Positions 53,037 through 62,180 of a DNA stretch of 64,000 nt are shown here, piece after piece. The stretch spans positions 1 through 64,000 of the forward strand of contig NZ_LKDW01000004.1 of NCBI RefSeq assembly GCF_001401805.1, in the 5' to 3' direction. Origin of the DNA: Pseudoalteromonas sp. P1-25 (GTDB lineage Bacteria; Pseudomonadota; Gammaproteobacteria; Enterobacterales; Alteromonadaceae). Under the pieces are notes generated by a model. That model was not told the origin of the DNA. It worked only from the letters and a program-made list of their open reading frames with translations, and searched no databases. Made by a program: the position numbers and the translations under genes. Numbering within the stretch: the stretch's first letter is position 1; each line of letters opens with the position of its first letter.

Positions 53037-55190
53037 TTAGCCTCTGCGCCATGTGTGGTATTTTTCAAGCATGTTAAGTACTTTTTCAGGTGCGTGAGCG
53101 CGTTTCCACTCACCCGCTGCGTACTTATTACCTTCAGCCCACGTAGGGTAGCTGTGAATAGTGCCCAGTATTTTGTTAAGGCCTAAACCGTGTTTCATTG
53201 CCAGTACAAACTCAGCAATTAAATCGCCAGCGTGCTCAGAGACCACAGTAACACCGAGTATTTTGTCTTTACCCCTAGGGGTAATTACTTTTATAAAGCC
53301 TTTTGTTGCGCTGTCGGTAATGGCGCGGTCTAGCTCTTCAAATTCAAAGCGAGTGATTTCATAATCTATGCCTTTATCAATAGCGTCTTGTTCGTTTAAG
53401 CCAACACGTGCTACTTCAGGGTCAATAAATGTGGTCCATGGAATAACACGGTAATCGACTTTAAACTTTTTAAGGTTACCAAATAAGCCATTTACTGCTG
53501 CGTACCAGCCCTGATGAGCGGCTACATGCGTAAATTGATACGGGCCTACAATATCGCCTGCCGCAAAAATGTTAGGGTAGAGCGTTTCTAGGTATTCGTT
53601 AGTGACTACAGTGCGATTAGTTTCTATGCCAAGCTCTTCAAGGCCGTACCCTTTAAGACGAGCGCTTCGGCCAACAGCACATAGGAGCTCGTCGTATTCA
53701 ATATCGATTTCGGTATCGTTATGTTTTGCCACAATGAACTTTTTACCATCGCGTGCTTCACAGCGCAGTGCCTGATGCGAGGTTAAAATGTTTACGCCAC
53801 TTTCGGTAAGCGCTTCGTGAGCAAAGGTAGACACTTCTAGGTCTTCTTTGATCATAATGCGTTCAGCCATTTCAATTTGCGTAACGCTTGAGCCTAAACG
53901 TGCAAAGCTTTGAGCAAGTTCGCACCCAATTGGGCCGCCGCCAAGTACAACCAGTTTTTTAGGGGCTTCATCTAGCTCAGCAAATTTAGTCCATAACGTA
54001 TCGCTTGTTACATAGCCTGTTTCTTCAATACCAGGAAGTGGAGGTACAAATGGGCGTGCGCCGGTTGCAATAACAATTGTACGAGCAGTTAACGTTTGCG
54101 TGCCGCCATCGTTAAGTTTAATTTCAACAGTCCACGGGTCTAATAATTTACCGTAGCCTTTAACCACATCTACACCTAAGTTTGTGTAACGCTCAACGCT
54201 ATCGTGTGGGGCTATGTCGGCAATAACTTTATGTACACGTGCCATTACTTTTTTAAACGAAAACTGCGGCGTCGCGTTTTCAAGGCCGTAGTGTTCCCCG
54301 TGGCGAATTTGCTCAGCAATTTTAGCACTTTTAATAACGGCTTTACTTGGCACACACCCATAGTTTAAACAGTCGCCGCCCATTTCGCCGGCTTCAATTA
54401 GGGTTACTTTGGCTTTAACGGCTGCTGCAATGTAGCTTGTTACTAAGCCGCCAGCTCCAGCGCCAATAACAATCATGTTGCGGTCGAACTTTTTAGGCTT
54501 AGTGTAATTTTTGTATACGCGACGTTTTTTAAACACGTTTAGGATTCCTTTAGCAATAAATGGGAACACACCCAATAAAGCGAACGACAAAATAAGATCG
54601 AGCGATAAAATGCCAGATAAGCTTTCAATTTGCGCAAGTTGCGTACCTGCGTTTACAAATACAAATGTACCCGCCAGCATGCCTACTTGGCTTACCCAGT
54701 AAAAGGTCCACGCTTTAATTGCAGTAACACCCATCAATAAGTTAATTAAAAAGAACGGAAATACTGGCACTAGCCTAAGCGTAAATAAGTAAAAGCCACC
54801 TTCTTTTTCAACGCCTGCGTCAATAGCGTCTAGGCGCTCAGGAAAACGTTGTTTAATTGTATCGCGCAGTAAGTAACGCGATACTAAAAAGGCAAGTGTA
54901 GCACCTACCGTAGAGGCAAACGATGCAACCAATAAGCCTTCAACTAAGCCAAATAACGCACCTGCGGCCAGTGTTAATATAGCCGCACCCGGTAAAGAAA
55001 GAGCCGTTACCACTACGTATAATAAAAAGAAGCCCCCAAAAACCAATAATGGTGATTGTTCTTTATATTGGTTAAATTGCTCCATAGAGCCTTTTAAGCC
55101 TTCAAGCGTAAGTAACTGGTGTAAATTAAAGTGAAAGAACATGCCTATTACGACCGCTGCAATCAATATCAAAAATAGTTTTTTTATCAT
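53037..55190 (-). CDS. TVP38/TMEM64 membrane domain fused to a FAD-dependent pyridine nucleotide-disulfide oxidoreductase
   Basis: The 717-residue protein has two parts. Residues 1-220 form a TVP38/DedA-like membrane domain (GAAILTLAAGALFG and RLVPVFPFFLINLLMG motifs). Residues 236-717 form a MerA/lipoamide-dehydrogenase-like reductase with FAD motif GAGAGG (243-248), redox cysteines Cys274 and Cys279 (GGDCLNYGCVPSKA), NAD motif GGGPIGCE and a C-terminal HSYPTWAE. No N-terminal or C-terminal mercury-binding cysteines are seen. It is a membrane-anchored electron-transfer enzyme, and its substrate is unknown. Confidence 0.85.
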   Translation of the reverse strand: MIKKLFLILIAAVVIGMFFHFNLHQLLTLEGLKGSMEQFNQYKEQSPLLVFGGFFLLYVVVTALSLPGAAILTLAAGALFGLVEGLLVASFASTVGATLAFLVSRYLLRDTIKQRFPERLDAIDAGVEKEGGFYLFTLRLVPVFPFFLINLLMGVTAIKAWTFYWVSQVGMLAGTFVFVNAGTQLAQIESLSGILSLDLILSFALLGVFPFIAKGILNVFKKRRVYKNYTKPKKFDRNMIVIGAGAGGLVTSYIAAAVKAKVTLIEAGEMGGDCLNYGCVPSKAVIKSAKIAEQIRHGEHYGLENATPQFSFKKVMARVHKVIADIAPHDSVERYTNLGVDVVKGYGKLLDPWTVEIKLNDGGTQTLTARTIVIATGARPFVPPLPGIEETGYVTSDTLWTKFAELDEAPKKLVVLGGGPIGCELAQSFARLGSSVTQIEMAERIMIKEDLEVSTFAHEALTESGVNILTSHQALRCEARDGKKFIVAKHNDTEIDIEYDELLCAVGRSARLKGYGLEELGIETNRTVVTNEYLETLYPNIFAAGDIVGPYQFTHVAAHQGWYAAVNGLFGNLKKFKVDYRVIPWTTFIDPEVARVGLNEQDAIDKGIDYEITRFEFEELDRAITDSATKGFIKVITPRGKDKILGVTVVSEHAGDLIAEFVLAMKHGLGLNKILGTIHSYPTWAEGNKYAAGEWKRAHAPEKVLNMLEKYHTWRRG

Positions 55191-55211
55191 GTTCTCTCTC
55201 TTAAAACGTCC

Positions 55212-57578
55212 TTAAAAATTATGTGAAAGTGTTAGTTTTGCGTTAATTGGTAACTCTGGAAAAGCCAGCGTTGCGCCAAAGTAACCCCCTTCAAATACTG
55301 GGCGCCAGTTTTTTTGATTAGTGACGTTGTTTACATCTAATCGCAACTTAGTGCTAGGCGTAAATGCGTAGCTAGTATTAACGTTTAGCGTGTATTGATC
55401 ACGGATTTTAACTGTTGCCAAAAAGTCTAATGGGTAACTCTTTGTATATAGACCTGAAAAACCCATTTGCCATTTCGAATTAATTGAATAATTTCCGTTA
55501 AAACTGAACGACTGCTCAGGAATGCCCTGAACTTGGCGGTTTGAAGGTGCAAACGCGGTAAAACTTGGCGCGCCAACACCGGTACCTGCAATAATATCTG
55601 GACGCGAATTGTCAAACGCATCGATTACCTGAGCAGAATCTTGGCTGCTTGCAGAATTGTCGTAACGAGCATCTATGTAGCTGTAACCCGCACTTAGCCA
55701 ATAAGGGTAAGCATCATAAAATACTTGGCTTTCAAAACCTGTGGTACGAATACCTGTATTGCTGCCGTCGCGATTACGTAAACTGCGGCGCTGACTAAAT
55801 ACCGCGCCATCAGCGTACCAATCGCTGTCGGTTGGGGCGTACTTTAAGCCAAACTCAACTAATGTGTTTTCGGTTGCAAAATTTTGTGCGCTAATGGTGT
55901 TATCACTGCCAAGCGATGTACCGCCAGCCATACTGTTTGATGTTGCTTCGTTATAACTTGCTGCACCATAGGTGGTGTAATCGGCATTTAATTTATAATT
56001 AAAGCTAACTTGGCCAGAATGCAGGGTTTCGTTAATGCTATCGCTTGCGGCAACTTGGCCTTGTGGTGCAATAGGGTCGTTTGCTGCTACATCGTAAAAA
56101 TCGATGCGGTAACCCACGCTAGTATGAAGTTTATCGCCCCAATCTGTGTCTTGTTGAATAGCAAGCCCTGTTTGCCATGAACGTGAGTCGGTGGTGTCTG
56201 ATAGGTTAAAGTCGCCGCTGCCATCGTTATCTAAATCGTATTGGCCGCCAGGCGATACAAATACACCAGGACTTAGCTCTACTAAACGCGCCTTTTGTGC
56301 ATCGGTTAATGGAATGCGGCGGTTTGAAAGTGGGCCTGTTAAATCAATTGGTAAGTCGGCCTCGGTAGTAAATTGGCTGTAGCCGAGCACTTTATTGTAG
56401 CGCACGTCAAAAGCAAAAATTGTTTGCTGGTCACTGTTCCAGCGGTACGTAAGCTCCGTTCGGTTTTGCGCTGTATCAGCGCCGTCTATAATTTCTACAA
56501 AGCTGTTTTGGGCTATTTCTTCACGCTGTAAATGCTGAAAATACGTAATGTTTTTAAGTGAGGCATTAGCGCTTAGCTCACGCTTATAAATGCTGTGAAT
56601 TAAGTAGGTTGTTGCTTCGTTTTGGTTATCAGGGTCGGTAAGTACGGTGCTGCGATCTATTTTTACTTGCCCAGTAGGCGACACAATAGAACCCGCTGCG
56701 GGTACGGTACTGCCATTGGCTTGCACGCCTTGGCCGGTAATATAAAGGCCATCATCAATTAAGGCTTGGGTAGGGCGGTTAATACCGGCGTTATCGGTAA
56801 ATTCAACTTGGTATAGCTCAAAGTTAATATCCCAACTGCTTTTGTCGCCTGGTAATATCCGTAGTGCTGCAAACAAGCTGTCGCTTTTAGTGCCTGAGTA
56901 ATCGTAGTAACTGCCTTCATCGAGGTGCTCGTAACTTACTCTAAGGCCAACTTTGTCTTTTATAATCGGCGCTGTGTAATCTACTTGGGCGCTGTATTGA
57001 TCCCATCGTCCTGCAGAGAGCTTAACCTTACCCTTACTTTCATCTGTAGAAGCAGCTTTAGAATGTAAATTTACAAAACCACCGTTACGTTGGCTTGAAC
57101 CAAATAAAACCGGCGGGGCACCCTTTACTACATCTATTTGTTCTATAGAGTTGAACGATAACGGCACGCCAAAGCCGTTATTACCTGCTTGGCGGCGTGT
57201 ACCATCTTGATAAAGCTCACCCAGTTGGCCACGAATAGTCGGTAAACTTGGCGCACCAAAGCCACTTGCAGAGTATGTGTTTGGGCTAACTGCTAGTACG
57301 TCTTGTAGGGTTGTAATGTTTAATTGCTCTATCAGCTCGCTTGAAATAGGCGTAACTGAGCGAGCTATATCTTGCAATGCTAGGTTGTCGCCGAAGGGGC
57401 CGTTAATAGTGGCATCTTTTACAGAAAGCCCTTGAGATTTAATCGTTTGGCCCGCTACTTCAATACGCTCAATTGAGTCGGTATTAGCTACAGATTGTGC
57501 CGCATAAGCATAAAAATTAGGTGTGAGTGAAGCAGCTATAAAAAGTGCCAAATATGAATGTTTCAAAAGGGTTCTCAT
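55212..57578 (-). CDS. TonB-dependent receptor, siderophore-like type
   Basis: The 788-residue protein has a signal peptide (LALFIAASLTPNFYAYAA). A plug follows (LQDVLAVSPNTYSASGFGAP, then PTIRGQLGELYQDG and SIEQIDVVKGAPPVLFGSS), and the barrel ends in LSHNF. The plug resembles FhuE- or FecA-like siderophore receptors more than the oligosaccharide receptors in this window. It is the first gene of the eight-gene operon with the YnjBCD importer, so the two may carry the same solute across both membranes. No Fur box was recognised upstream. Confidence 0.8.
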   Translation of the reverse strand: MRTLLKHSYLALFIAASLTPNFYAYAAQSVANTDSIERIEVAGQTIKSQGLSVKDATINGPFGDNLALQDIARSVTPISSELIEQLNITTLQDVLAVSPNTYSASGFGAPSLPTIRGQLGELYQDGTRRQAGNNGFGVPLSFNSIEQIDVVKGAPPVLFGSSQRNGGFVNLHSKAASTDESKGKVKLSAGRWDQYSAQVDYTAPIIKDKVGLRVSYEHLDEGSYYDYSGTKSDSLFAALRILPGDKSSWDINFELYQVEFTDNAGINRPTQALIDDGLYITGQGVQANGSTVPAAGSIVSPTGQVKIDRSTVLTDPDNQNEATTYLIHSIYKRELSANASLKNITYFQHLQREEIAQNSFVEIIDGADTAQNRTELTYRWNSDQQTIFAFDVRYNKVLGYSQFTTEADLPIDLTGPLSNRRIPLTDAQKARLVELSPGVFVSPGGQYDLDNDGSGDFNLSDTTDSRSWQTGLAIQQDTDWGDKLHTSVGYRIDFYDVAANDPIAPQGQVAASDSINETLHSGQVSFNYKLNADYTTYGAASYNEATSNSMAGGTSLGSDNTISAQNFATENTLVEFGLKYAPTDSDWYADGAVFSQRRSLRNRDGSNTGIRTTGFESQVFYDAYPYWLSAGYSYIDARYDNSASSQDSAQVIDAFDNSRPDIIAGTGVGAPSFTAFAPSNRQVQGIPEQSFSFNGNYSINSKWQMGFSGLYTKSYPLDFLATVKIRDQYTLNVNTSYAFTPSTKLRLDVNNVTNQKNWRPVFEGGYFGATLAFPELPINAKLTLSHNF

Positions 57579-57911
57579 TTTGGTTAGTGTTAATGTGGCA
57601 ATAAAGACCTGTAGGTTTGTGAATAACTTTCAGCAATTATTAATTCTTTTTGTTTTTTAGAACGAAACGTTAAAAGTCTAGCATATTGCTTTAAAGCGTT
57701 ATTCAGTTTTAGGCACTATTTATTGTTTAATAAATGCTGTAGTTAGTTATTGTCTTAATAAGGTTGTAACTTACAAATAGCGGTTTTATACGCATTTAAG
57801 CACAATGCAGCGCACCCAATTTATTAAAAAGTTATGCATAAAATGAAATAAAATATGTGTTAAGCGGTCTTGCTAGTTTCACATTAGATTATTTAGTTTT
57901 AAGGAAATTTT
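57579..57911. other. Divergent promoter region of the eight-gene operon and the DoxX-like gene
   Basis: No gene is present. An inverted repeat ATTTATT-GTTT-AATAAAT at 57718-57735 and a short ACCT-GT-AGGT element near 57609 are the only symmetrical strings seen. Neither matches a Fur box. Confidence 0.4.
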
Positions 57912-58325
57912 ATGACGGGTACAACAGGTACTGACTTTCAAAATCGTCTGCAATGGTCGCTTTTTTCGCTACGCCTTGGCGTATTTATTGTAATGATTAT
58001 GTGGACGTTCGATAAGTTTGTTAACCCAGGGCACAGCGCACGAATTTTTGAGCACTTTTATGGGATCAGCGGCTCTACAGATATGGTTGCGTATGTACTG
58101 GGGGCGTTACAGCTTATATTAGTATTGGCTTTTTTAGCGGGTATTAAAAAACGCCTTACTTATGGCGTTATATTTGTAATGCACGGCTTATCTACGCTCT
58201 CATCTTATAATCAGTATATTGATGGCTTTAATAATTTATTGTTTTTTACAGCGTGGCCAATGTGGGCAGCCTGTTTTGCACTTTACCTATTACGCGAGCA
58301 AGACGTTAAATTTACAATTAAGTAG
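57912..58325 (+). CDS. DoxX-like membrane protein
   Basis: The 137-residue protein has four membrane helices, as in the DoxX/MauE superfamily: LRLGVFIVMIMWTFDKFVNP, then VAYVLGALQLILVLAFLAG, YGVIFVMHGLSTLSSY and a last helix. TTTAAGGAAATTTT precedes the ATG. It converges on the hemerythrin gene. The function is unknown, and the superfamily is often linked to redox or quinone pathways. Confidence 0.6.
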   Translation: MTGTTGTDFQNRLQWSLFSLRLGVFIVMIMWTFDKFVNPGHSARIFEHFYGISGSTDMVAYVLGALQLILVLAFLAGIKKRLTYGVIFVMHGLSTLSSYNQYIDGFNNLLFFTAWPMWAACFALYLLREQDVKFTIK

Positions 58326-58339
58326 CAGAGCAAAAAAAA

Positions 58340-58367
58340 TGGTTATAAGCCGTAAGGCTTATAACCA
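58340..58367 (-). terminator. Terminator between the DoxX-like and hemerythrin genes
   Basis: TGGTTATAAGCC (58340-58351), loop GTAA, GGCTTATAACCA (58356-58367). An eight-base A-run immediately left gives a T-tract on the minus strand, so it mainly serves the hemerythrin gene. Confidence 0.85.
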
Positions 58368-58410
58368 ATAAGTACACAAGGGAGTGTATGGAAGTTGGTT
58401 TAAGTTAAAA

Positions 58411-58836
58411 CTAATGCATGGCATCGTTATATTGTTTAGCTAGGCTTTCTTTTTGCCCCTCAGTTAGGGCTTTACCCGCTAATTGAAATACCTCATGCTC
58501 TTCTTCATCTAAATGGTGATGTACTAAGTGGTGCAGTTTTTTAGCTGCAACTAACCACGCCGATGAACTCATTTCGGTGTCTTCAAGTTGTTCTATTAGT
58601 TCGTCAATTTCATGATGCTCGGCAACGCTGTGGCGTGCTTTTTCATGTGTTAAATCTTCAAACATAAGTGGGTTATAAAAATAACGCTCTTCAAATTTTG
58701 CGTGATCTTCTAATTCGGTTTTTAGCTTGTCCATTAGCTTGTGGCGTTCAGTGGTATCGCCGTGCGTTTGAATAAGAGCATCTACTAACTCGCGTTGTTT
58801 GTCGTGATCGTGACGTAGTGCTTCAAAAATATTCAT
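58411..58836 (-). CDS. Hemerythrin-domain protein
   Basis: The 141-residue four-helix protein has hemerythrin-like diiron ligands: His10 (LRHDHDKQ), His45 and Glu49 (EDHAKFEERYF), His73 or His74 (AEHHEIDE) and the late HHHLDEEEHEVF cluster. Such proteins bind oxygen or NO or act in redox and iron stress (YtfE-like or bacteriohemerythrin types). It is monocistronic, with its own promoter in the 313-base divergent region. Confidence 0.85.
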   Translation of the reverse strand: MNIFEALRHDHDKQRELVDALIQTHGDTTERHKLMDKLKTELEDHAKFEERYFYNPLMFEDLTHEKARHSVAEHHEIDELIEQLEDTEMSSSAWLVAAKKLHHLVHHHLDEEEHEVFQLAGKALTEGQKESLAKQYNDAMH

Positions 58837-59149
58837 AACTCTTTCCTTGCTGTAATTGCTTTACAAACTTAAAAGCAAGCGAAGTGCCAAAGTTTAAGCT
58901 GTTGATATATATGAATTAAATGAATTATAAATGCTTGCTATAGAATTGCTCTGTAACTTTTACACATAAAAAGCTGCAATTTTTTCAGATTAAAAGAAGA
59001 AGGTTGCTTATCACGCTACATAAGCTTACATATTTTTACTGGTTGGGTATTTTAAAGGGGTGTTAAAGTGGCGCATTATTTAGGTACGAGTTGAAAATAC
59101 TCGCCTTATATATTTTTTATAAAACTTTAGATATTAGGATAGTTTAAGG
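58837..59149. other. Divergent intergenic region
   Basis: This AT-rich promoter region lies between the hemerythrin gene and the small lipoprotein gene. No ORF, long repeat or recognised operator is seen. Confidence 0.4.
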
Positions 59150-59401
59150 ATGAACTTAAAAAGCCCCACTACAGCATTAATATTGTGTGTGTTATTAAAT
59201 GCATGTACTACAGCATCGCATTACAGTAGCCGTTTATGTAGAGAAGAAGCTGAAATGACCGAGCTAAAGGGAATTCAAACAAGCTTAAAGGTTTACAATG
59301 AATGTATTAGCGCTCAAATAAAAAAGGATGCTAAAGACGACGCTTTTGTAGATGAAGTAGGTGTGTTTTTTATTGATCTACTTGTTTTGATAACCGACTA
59401 A
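59150..59401 (+). CDS. Small putative lipoprotein, function unknown
   Basis: The 83-residue protein has a short lipoprotein-type signal (TALILCVLLNACTTAS) with a probable lipid-modified Cys19. AGTTTAAGGATG precedes the start. The mature part has two further cysteines (LCREEAE and YNECISA) and a hydrophobic C-terminus. The next gene shares the Cys-x(about 20-30)-Cys layout, suggesting a small related family. Confidence 0.55.
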   Translation: MNLKSPTTALILCVLLNACTTASHYSSRLCREEAEMTELKGIQTSLKVYNECISAQIKKDAKDDAFVDEVGVFFIDLLVLITD

Positions 59402-59458
59402 CTAAGCAAACTTACAGCTATAATCTAAAGCAAAAGGGTGCATAAAATAGGATGGATG

Positions 59459-59716
59459 ATGAAAGCGGTTTTAGCTTTATTATTGCTGAGTATATTTTTA
59501 ACGGGCTGTGCGGCAAAGCCTTATGCGGGCTCTGCAAAATGTATGGAGCAAGCTGATATAGCTTATGAAACCAATATACATAAAAATGAGCCGCTAAATA
59601 ATGAATGCAAAGCTACAAAAGTAAATACGCCTAATAAAGAGTTTGAGAATCATAGTATTGTTGATAGAAGTCTTTTACAGCTAATTGTTAGTTTTTTAAA
59701 CGGTATATTTAGATAA
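59459..59716 (+). CDS. Second small putative lipoprotein
   Basis: From the second of two adjacent ATGs behind a TAGGATGG ribosome binding site, the protein has 85 residues. Its lipoprotein signal is ALLLLSIFLTGCAAK. The mature part resembles the upstream gene in size and in spaced cysteines (AKCMEQAD and NNECKA). A GTG start at 59438 is less likely. It is probably co-transcribed with the upstream gene, 57 bases away. Confidence 0.55.
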   Translation: MKAVLALLLLSIFLTGCAAKPYAGSAKCMEQADIAYETNIHKNEPLNNECKATKVNTPNKEFENHSIVDRSLLQLIVSFLNGIFR

Positions 59717-59742
59717 TTAAAATACAATTAAATAAGGTATGT

Positions 59743-59961
59743 ATGCAGGAAGAACTAAAAGCAAAAATTATAGCTGTATGCGATAAAAAAATAGCAGCCA
59801 AAGGCGAAAACGTAGGTCTTTCTTTTTACGCTTTTTTTGCAAATAAAAACGACAATCCAGAGCTGCTGATGCAAGCCGCTACGTGGTGGATACACACCCA
59901 TAAGTTAGATCACTTTGAAAAAGCGATAAAAATAAAACAAATGATTATAGAAGGGCAGTAA
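59743..59961 (+). CDS. Small conserved hypothetical protein (DUF6500-like)
   Basis: The 72-residue soluble protein contains a strongly patterned core, GLSFYAFFANKNDNPELLMQ, then AATWWIHTHKLDHFEKA. I recall similar short proteins in proteobacteria grouped under DUF6500, but this is from memory. TAAGGTATGT precedes the ATG. It lies 26 bases after the second lipoprotein gene and converges on the diguanylate cyclase gene with only 10 bases between stops. Confidence 0.6.
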   Translation: MQEELKAKIIAVCDKKIAAKGENVGLSFYAFFANKNDNPELLMQAATWWIHTHKLDHFEKAIKIKQMIIEGQ

Positions 59962-59971
59962 TAACGTATAT

Positions 59972-61879
59972 TTACGCGATTGCTATTTGGTTTCTGCCAT
60001 TTTCTTTTGCTTTATAGAGCTGTTGGTCTGCACGTTTAATGAGCTCACTTAGTGAGTCGCTTTTAGCATGACTTATTGCCACACCAGCACTAAAGGTAAT
60101 GTGTGTTTTACTTGGCAATGCTTCAATATCGCTGCAGTACTGCGCTAACTTATTTTCAAGATTTTTGAAAAAGTTGTTTATTTTATCGCGATTTTGCGTT
60201 TTTAAAACAAATAACCACTCTTCGCCGCCATAGCGTCCAAACTTGTTAGTAGTATTTAGAGTGTCTTTTGCTGCTTGAGCAAAGTTTATAAGTACTAAAT
60301 CTCCTATATCGTGGCCAAATTTGTCGTTAATAGCTTTAAAGTAATCTAAATCGACAATAGCTATTGCTAGGCTCTGCTGGGATAAGCACTCATCAGCTTT
60401 TTGTAGTATGCCACGTCGGTTTAAGCTGTTAGTTAGGTAGTCGGTTAATGCTATAGCATGGTATTTTTTACGTTGGCGCATTTGTCGGTAAAATAAAAAT
60501 AGCGATACGATCACCACAATAAAGGCAATAGATGCACTTAACCGCCAAATTATTTTTTGTTGGTGTTCTTCTGTTGCTTGCAATTTGTTTATGTTTTTTT
60601 CGTATTCTAGCTGTAAAATCTTGTCTTCTTTTTCTTTTACTTCAAATTTAACCTGCAAGGTTTTTATATTGGTTTCGCTGGTGGCTTCGTAATGTTTTAT
60701 TGTATAAGCAAGCTCATCTTCAATGGCGTTAAAGGCATCCTCGGTGTAGTTAAGTTGACGCTTTAATTTATAGCGTTTGCTTAAAAAATCAGCCTTATAA
60801 ATGCTGCGACTAAATTTATCGAGATTTAAAAATACCTCGTCGTTTACTTGGTTGGCTTTATTTAATAAATTTTGTTTAATGTAAATGTCTGATAATAAAA
60901 TCATTGAGGCTAAATGCATATCGTTAATGCCGGCGGAGCTTGCAAGTGCAATGTTTTTGTTTGCGAGTATTAAAGCCGTATCGTAATTACCCTGCAGGTA
61001 TTGAATATTTGCAATAGAATATTGAGCAAAGGCTAACCCTTTTTTCATATTCACTTTACTAAAATAAGCCAGCGCTTTATTTAAGTATACAAGCGCGTTT
61101 TTAGGCTGACCGACCTCTAGTAATACATTTCCTAAGCTCCAATAAGCCTTTGCAGTAAATAGACCATCGTTTGTTTGCTCGTAGGCATCGACCGCTTTTT
61201 GGGCATAATAAATGGCTTTTTCTTTATCATCTTTGTAGAGGTAGTTATAAGCGTCGGCAATTTTTCTGAAAAAGTAGCCCTGCGAGGCTATGTCTTCTTC
61301 TTTTATAGCAAGCTCTAACCCTATTAATGCTGCGCTTAATGTTTTTTTAAGTTCGTCGGTTTCGGTGTAGTAATAGGCCATAGCCCGAAAAATAATAATT
61401 TGCTCGTTAGGAGCGAGTTGTTTTACCTGGATTTGAAGCTGCTTAGCAAGCGATTGCGCATTACTTAGCTCTTTGTTAATTGCATAAAGCTTAAGCTGAA
61501 CCTCTAAAAGTAGCAGGTGACTACTTTTATAATTAATAAGATCAGTATTATTTAAGTACTCAAGTAAATGAGTACTCAGTGCGGTGTATTTTTCTTGTCT
61601 AAAAAGTAGCTCTGAATATAAGGCTGCCGCTTCAAGGTGCAACTGTTTGTGCTTTGTATGTTTAGTGACATTATAAGCGTAGGTTAGCTCTTTTTGGTGC
61701 AAAAGGTAATCTAGCTTGTTGGATTTTATATCAGCCAGCAGGCTTTGGATTGATTTTATATCAGATGAAATTAGTGAAGAACTATTAGCAAATGATGAGT
61801 AACTGGTAATTAAAAATAAAACGAGCCCGAACAAGCAAAGGCATAACGGGTTAATTTTTGTTATTGAATTGTTCGTCAT
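59972..61879 (-). CDS. Membrane diguanylate cyclase with periplasmic TPR repeats
   Basis: The 635-residue protein has a signal peptide or first membrane segment (CLCLFGLVLFLITSYSSFA). A long TPR-rich sensor region follows (about 40-400; repeats such as AKAYWSLGNVLLEVGQPKNALVYL, given here as AKAYWSLGNVLLEVG and QPKNALVYL), then a coiled coil and a membrane helix (LSASIAFIVVIVSLFLFY). The C-terminal GGDEF domain has active site GGEEW at 551-555. GGEEW-type sites are usually catalytically active, making c-di-GMP from GTP. No EAL domain is present. Confidence 0.88.
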   Translation of the reverse strand: MTNNSITKINPLCLCLFGLVLFLITSYSSFANSSSLISSDIKSIQSLLADIKSNKLDYLLHQKELTYAYNVTKHTKHKQLHLEAAALYSELLFRQEKYTALSTHLLEYLNNTDLINYKSSHLLLLEVQLKLYAINKELSNAQSLAKQLQIQVKQLAPNEQIIIFRAMAYYYTETDELKKTLSAALIGLELAIKEEDIASQGYFFRKIADAYNYLYKDDKEKAIYYAQKAVDAYEQTNDGLFTAKAYWSLGNVLLEVGQPKNALVYLNKALAYFSKVNMKKGLAFAQYSIANIQYLQGNYDTALILANKNIALASSAGINDMHLASMILLSDIYIKQNLLNKANQVNDEVFLNLDKFSRSIYKADFLSKRYKLKRQLNYTEDAFNAIEDELAYTIKHYEATSETNIKTLQVKFEVKEKEDKILQLEYEKNINKLQATEEHQQKIIWRLSASIAFIVVIVSLFLFYRQMRQRKKYHAIALTDYLTNSLNRRGILQKADECLSQQSLAIAIVDLDYFKAINDKFGHDIGDLVLINFAQAAKDTLNTTNKFGRYGGEEWLFVLKTQNRDKINNFFKNLENKLAQYCSDIEALPSKTHITFSAGVAISHAKSDSLSELIKRADQQLYKAKENGRNQIAIA

Positions 61880-62033
61880 TTATTGTTTTCTGAATTAAAA
61901 CTTAAATCTAATTGGCTAACTATAGCATTGCTTGTAAATAATAAGTTAATACTTTATTCGGTCAGTCTCATCGCGAACATTAAATATAGCCTTATCTCGC
62001 AAATAAGTATGGGATTTACTAAATAATAGACAT

Positions 62034-62117
62034 GATACCCATCTAAAAATAATAGTCATGACACCCATCTAAAAACTAATTTAGACACCTACCTAAATAA
62101 TAAAAAGACACCCATTA
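62034..62117. repeat. Left array of GACACCCATCT repeats beside the transposase gene
   Basis: Four copies of an 11-base motif start at 62034 (GATACCCATCT), 62060 (GACACCCATCT), 62084 (GACACCTACCT) and 62107 (GACACCCATTA), spaced 23-26 bases apart and separated by AT-rich strings. They lie 64 bases upstream of the transposase start and are all in one orientation. Confidence 0.75.
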
Positions 62118-62180
62118 GATAATTGTATAAAACACTGGTTCAAACTACGCTTTAGATTAAATGATAAACAGGGTTTTGTA

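Noticed and set aside
53037-55190. Mercuric reductase (merA) and a mercury-resistance operon
   Set aside because: The extra cysteines needed for mercury binding are not visible, and merR, merT and merP genes are absent. The protein has a TVP38 membrane domain instead.
57579-57911. Fur box upstream of the siderophore-like receptor
   Set aside because: No sequence close to the 19-bp Fur consensus was found. Only a short ATTTATT/AATAAAT repeat is present.
62034-62117. CRISPR array
   Set aside because: The repeated motif is only 11 bases, copies diverge, spacers are about 12-15 bases and no cas gene is nearby.
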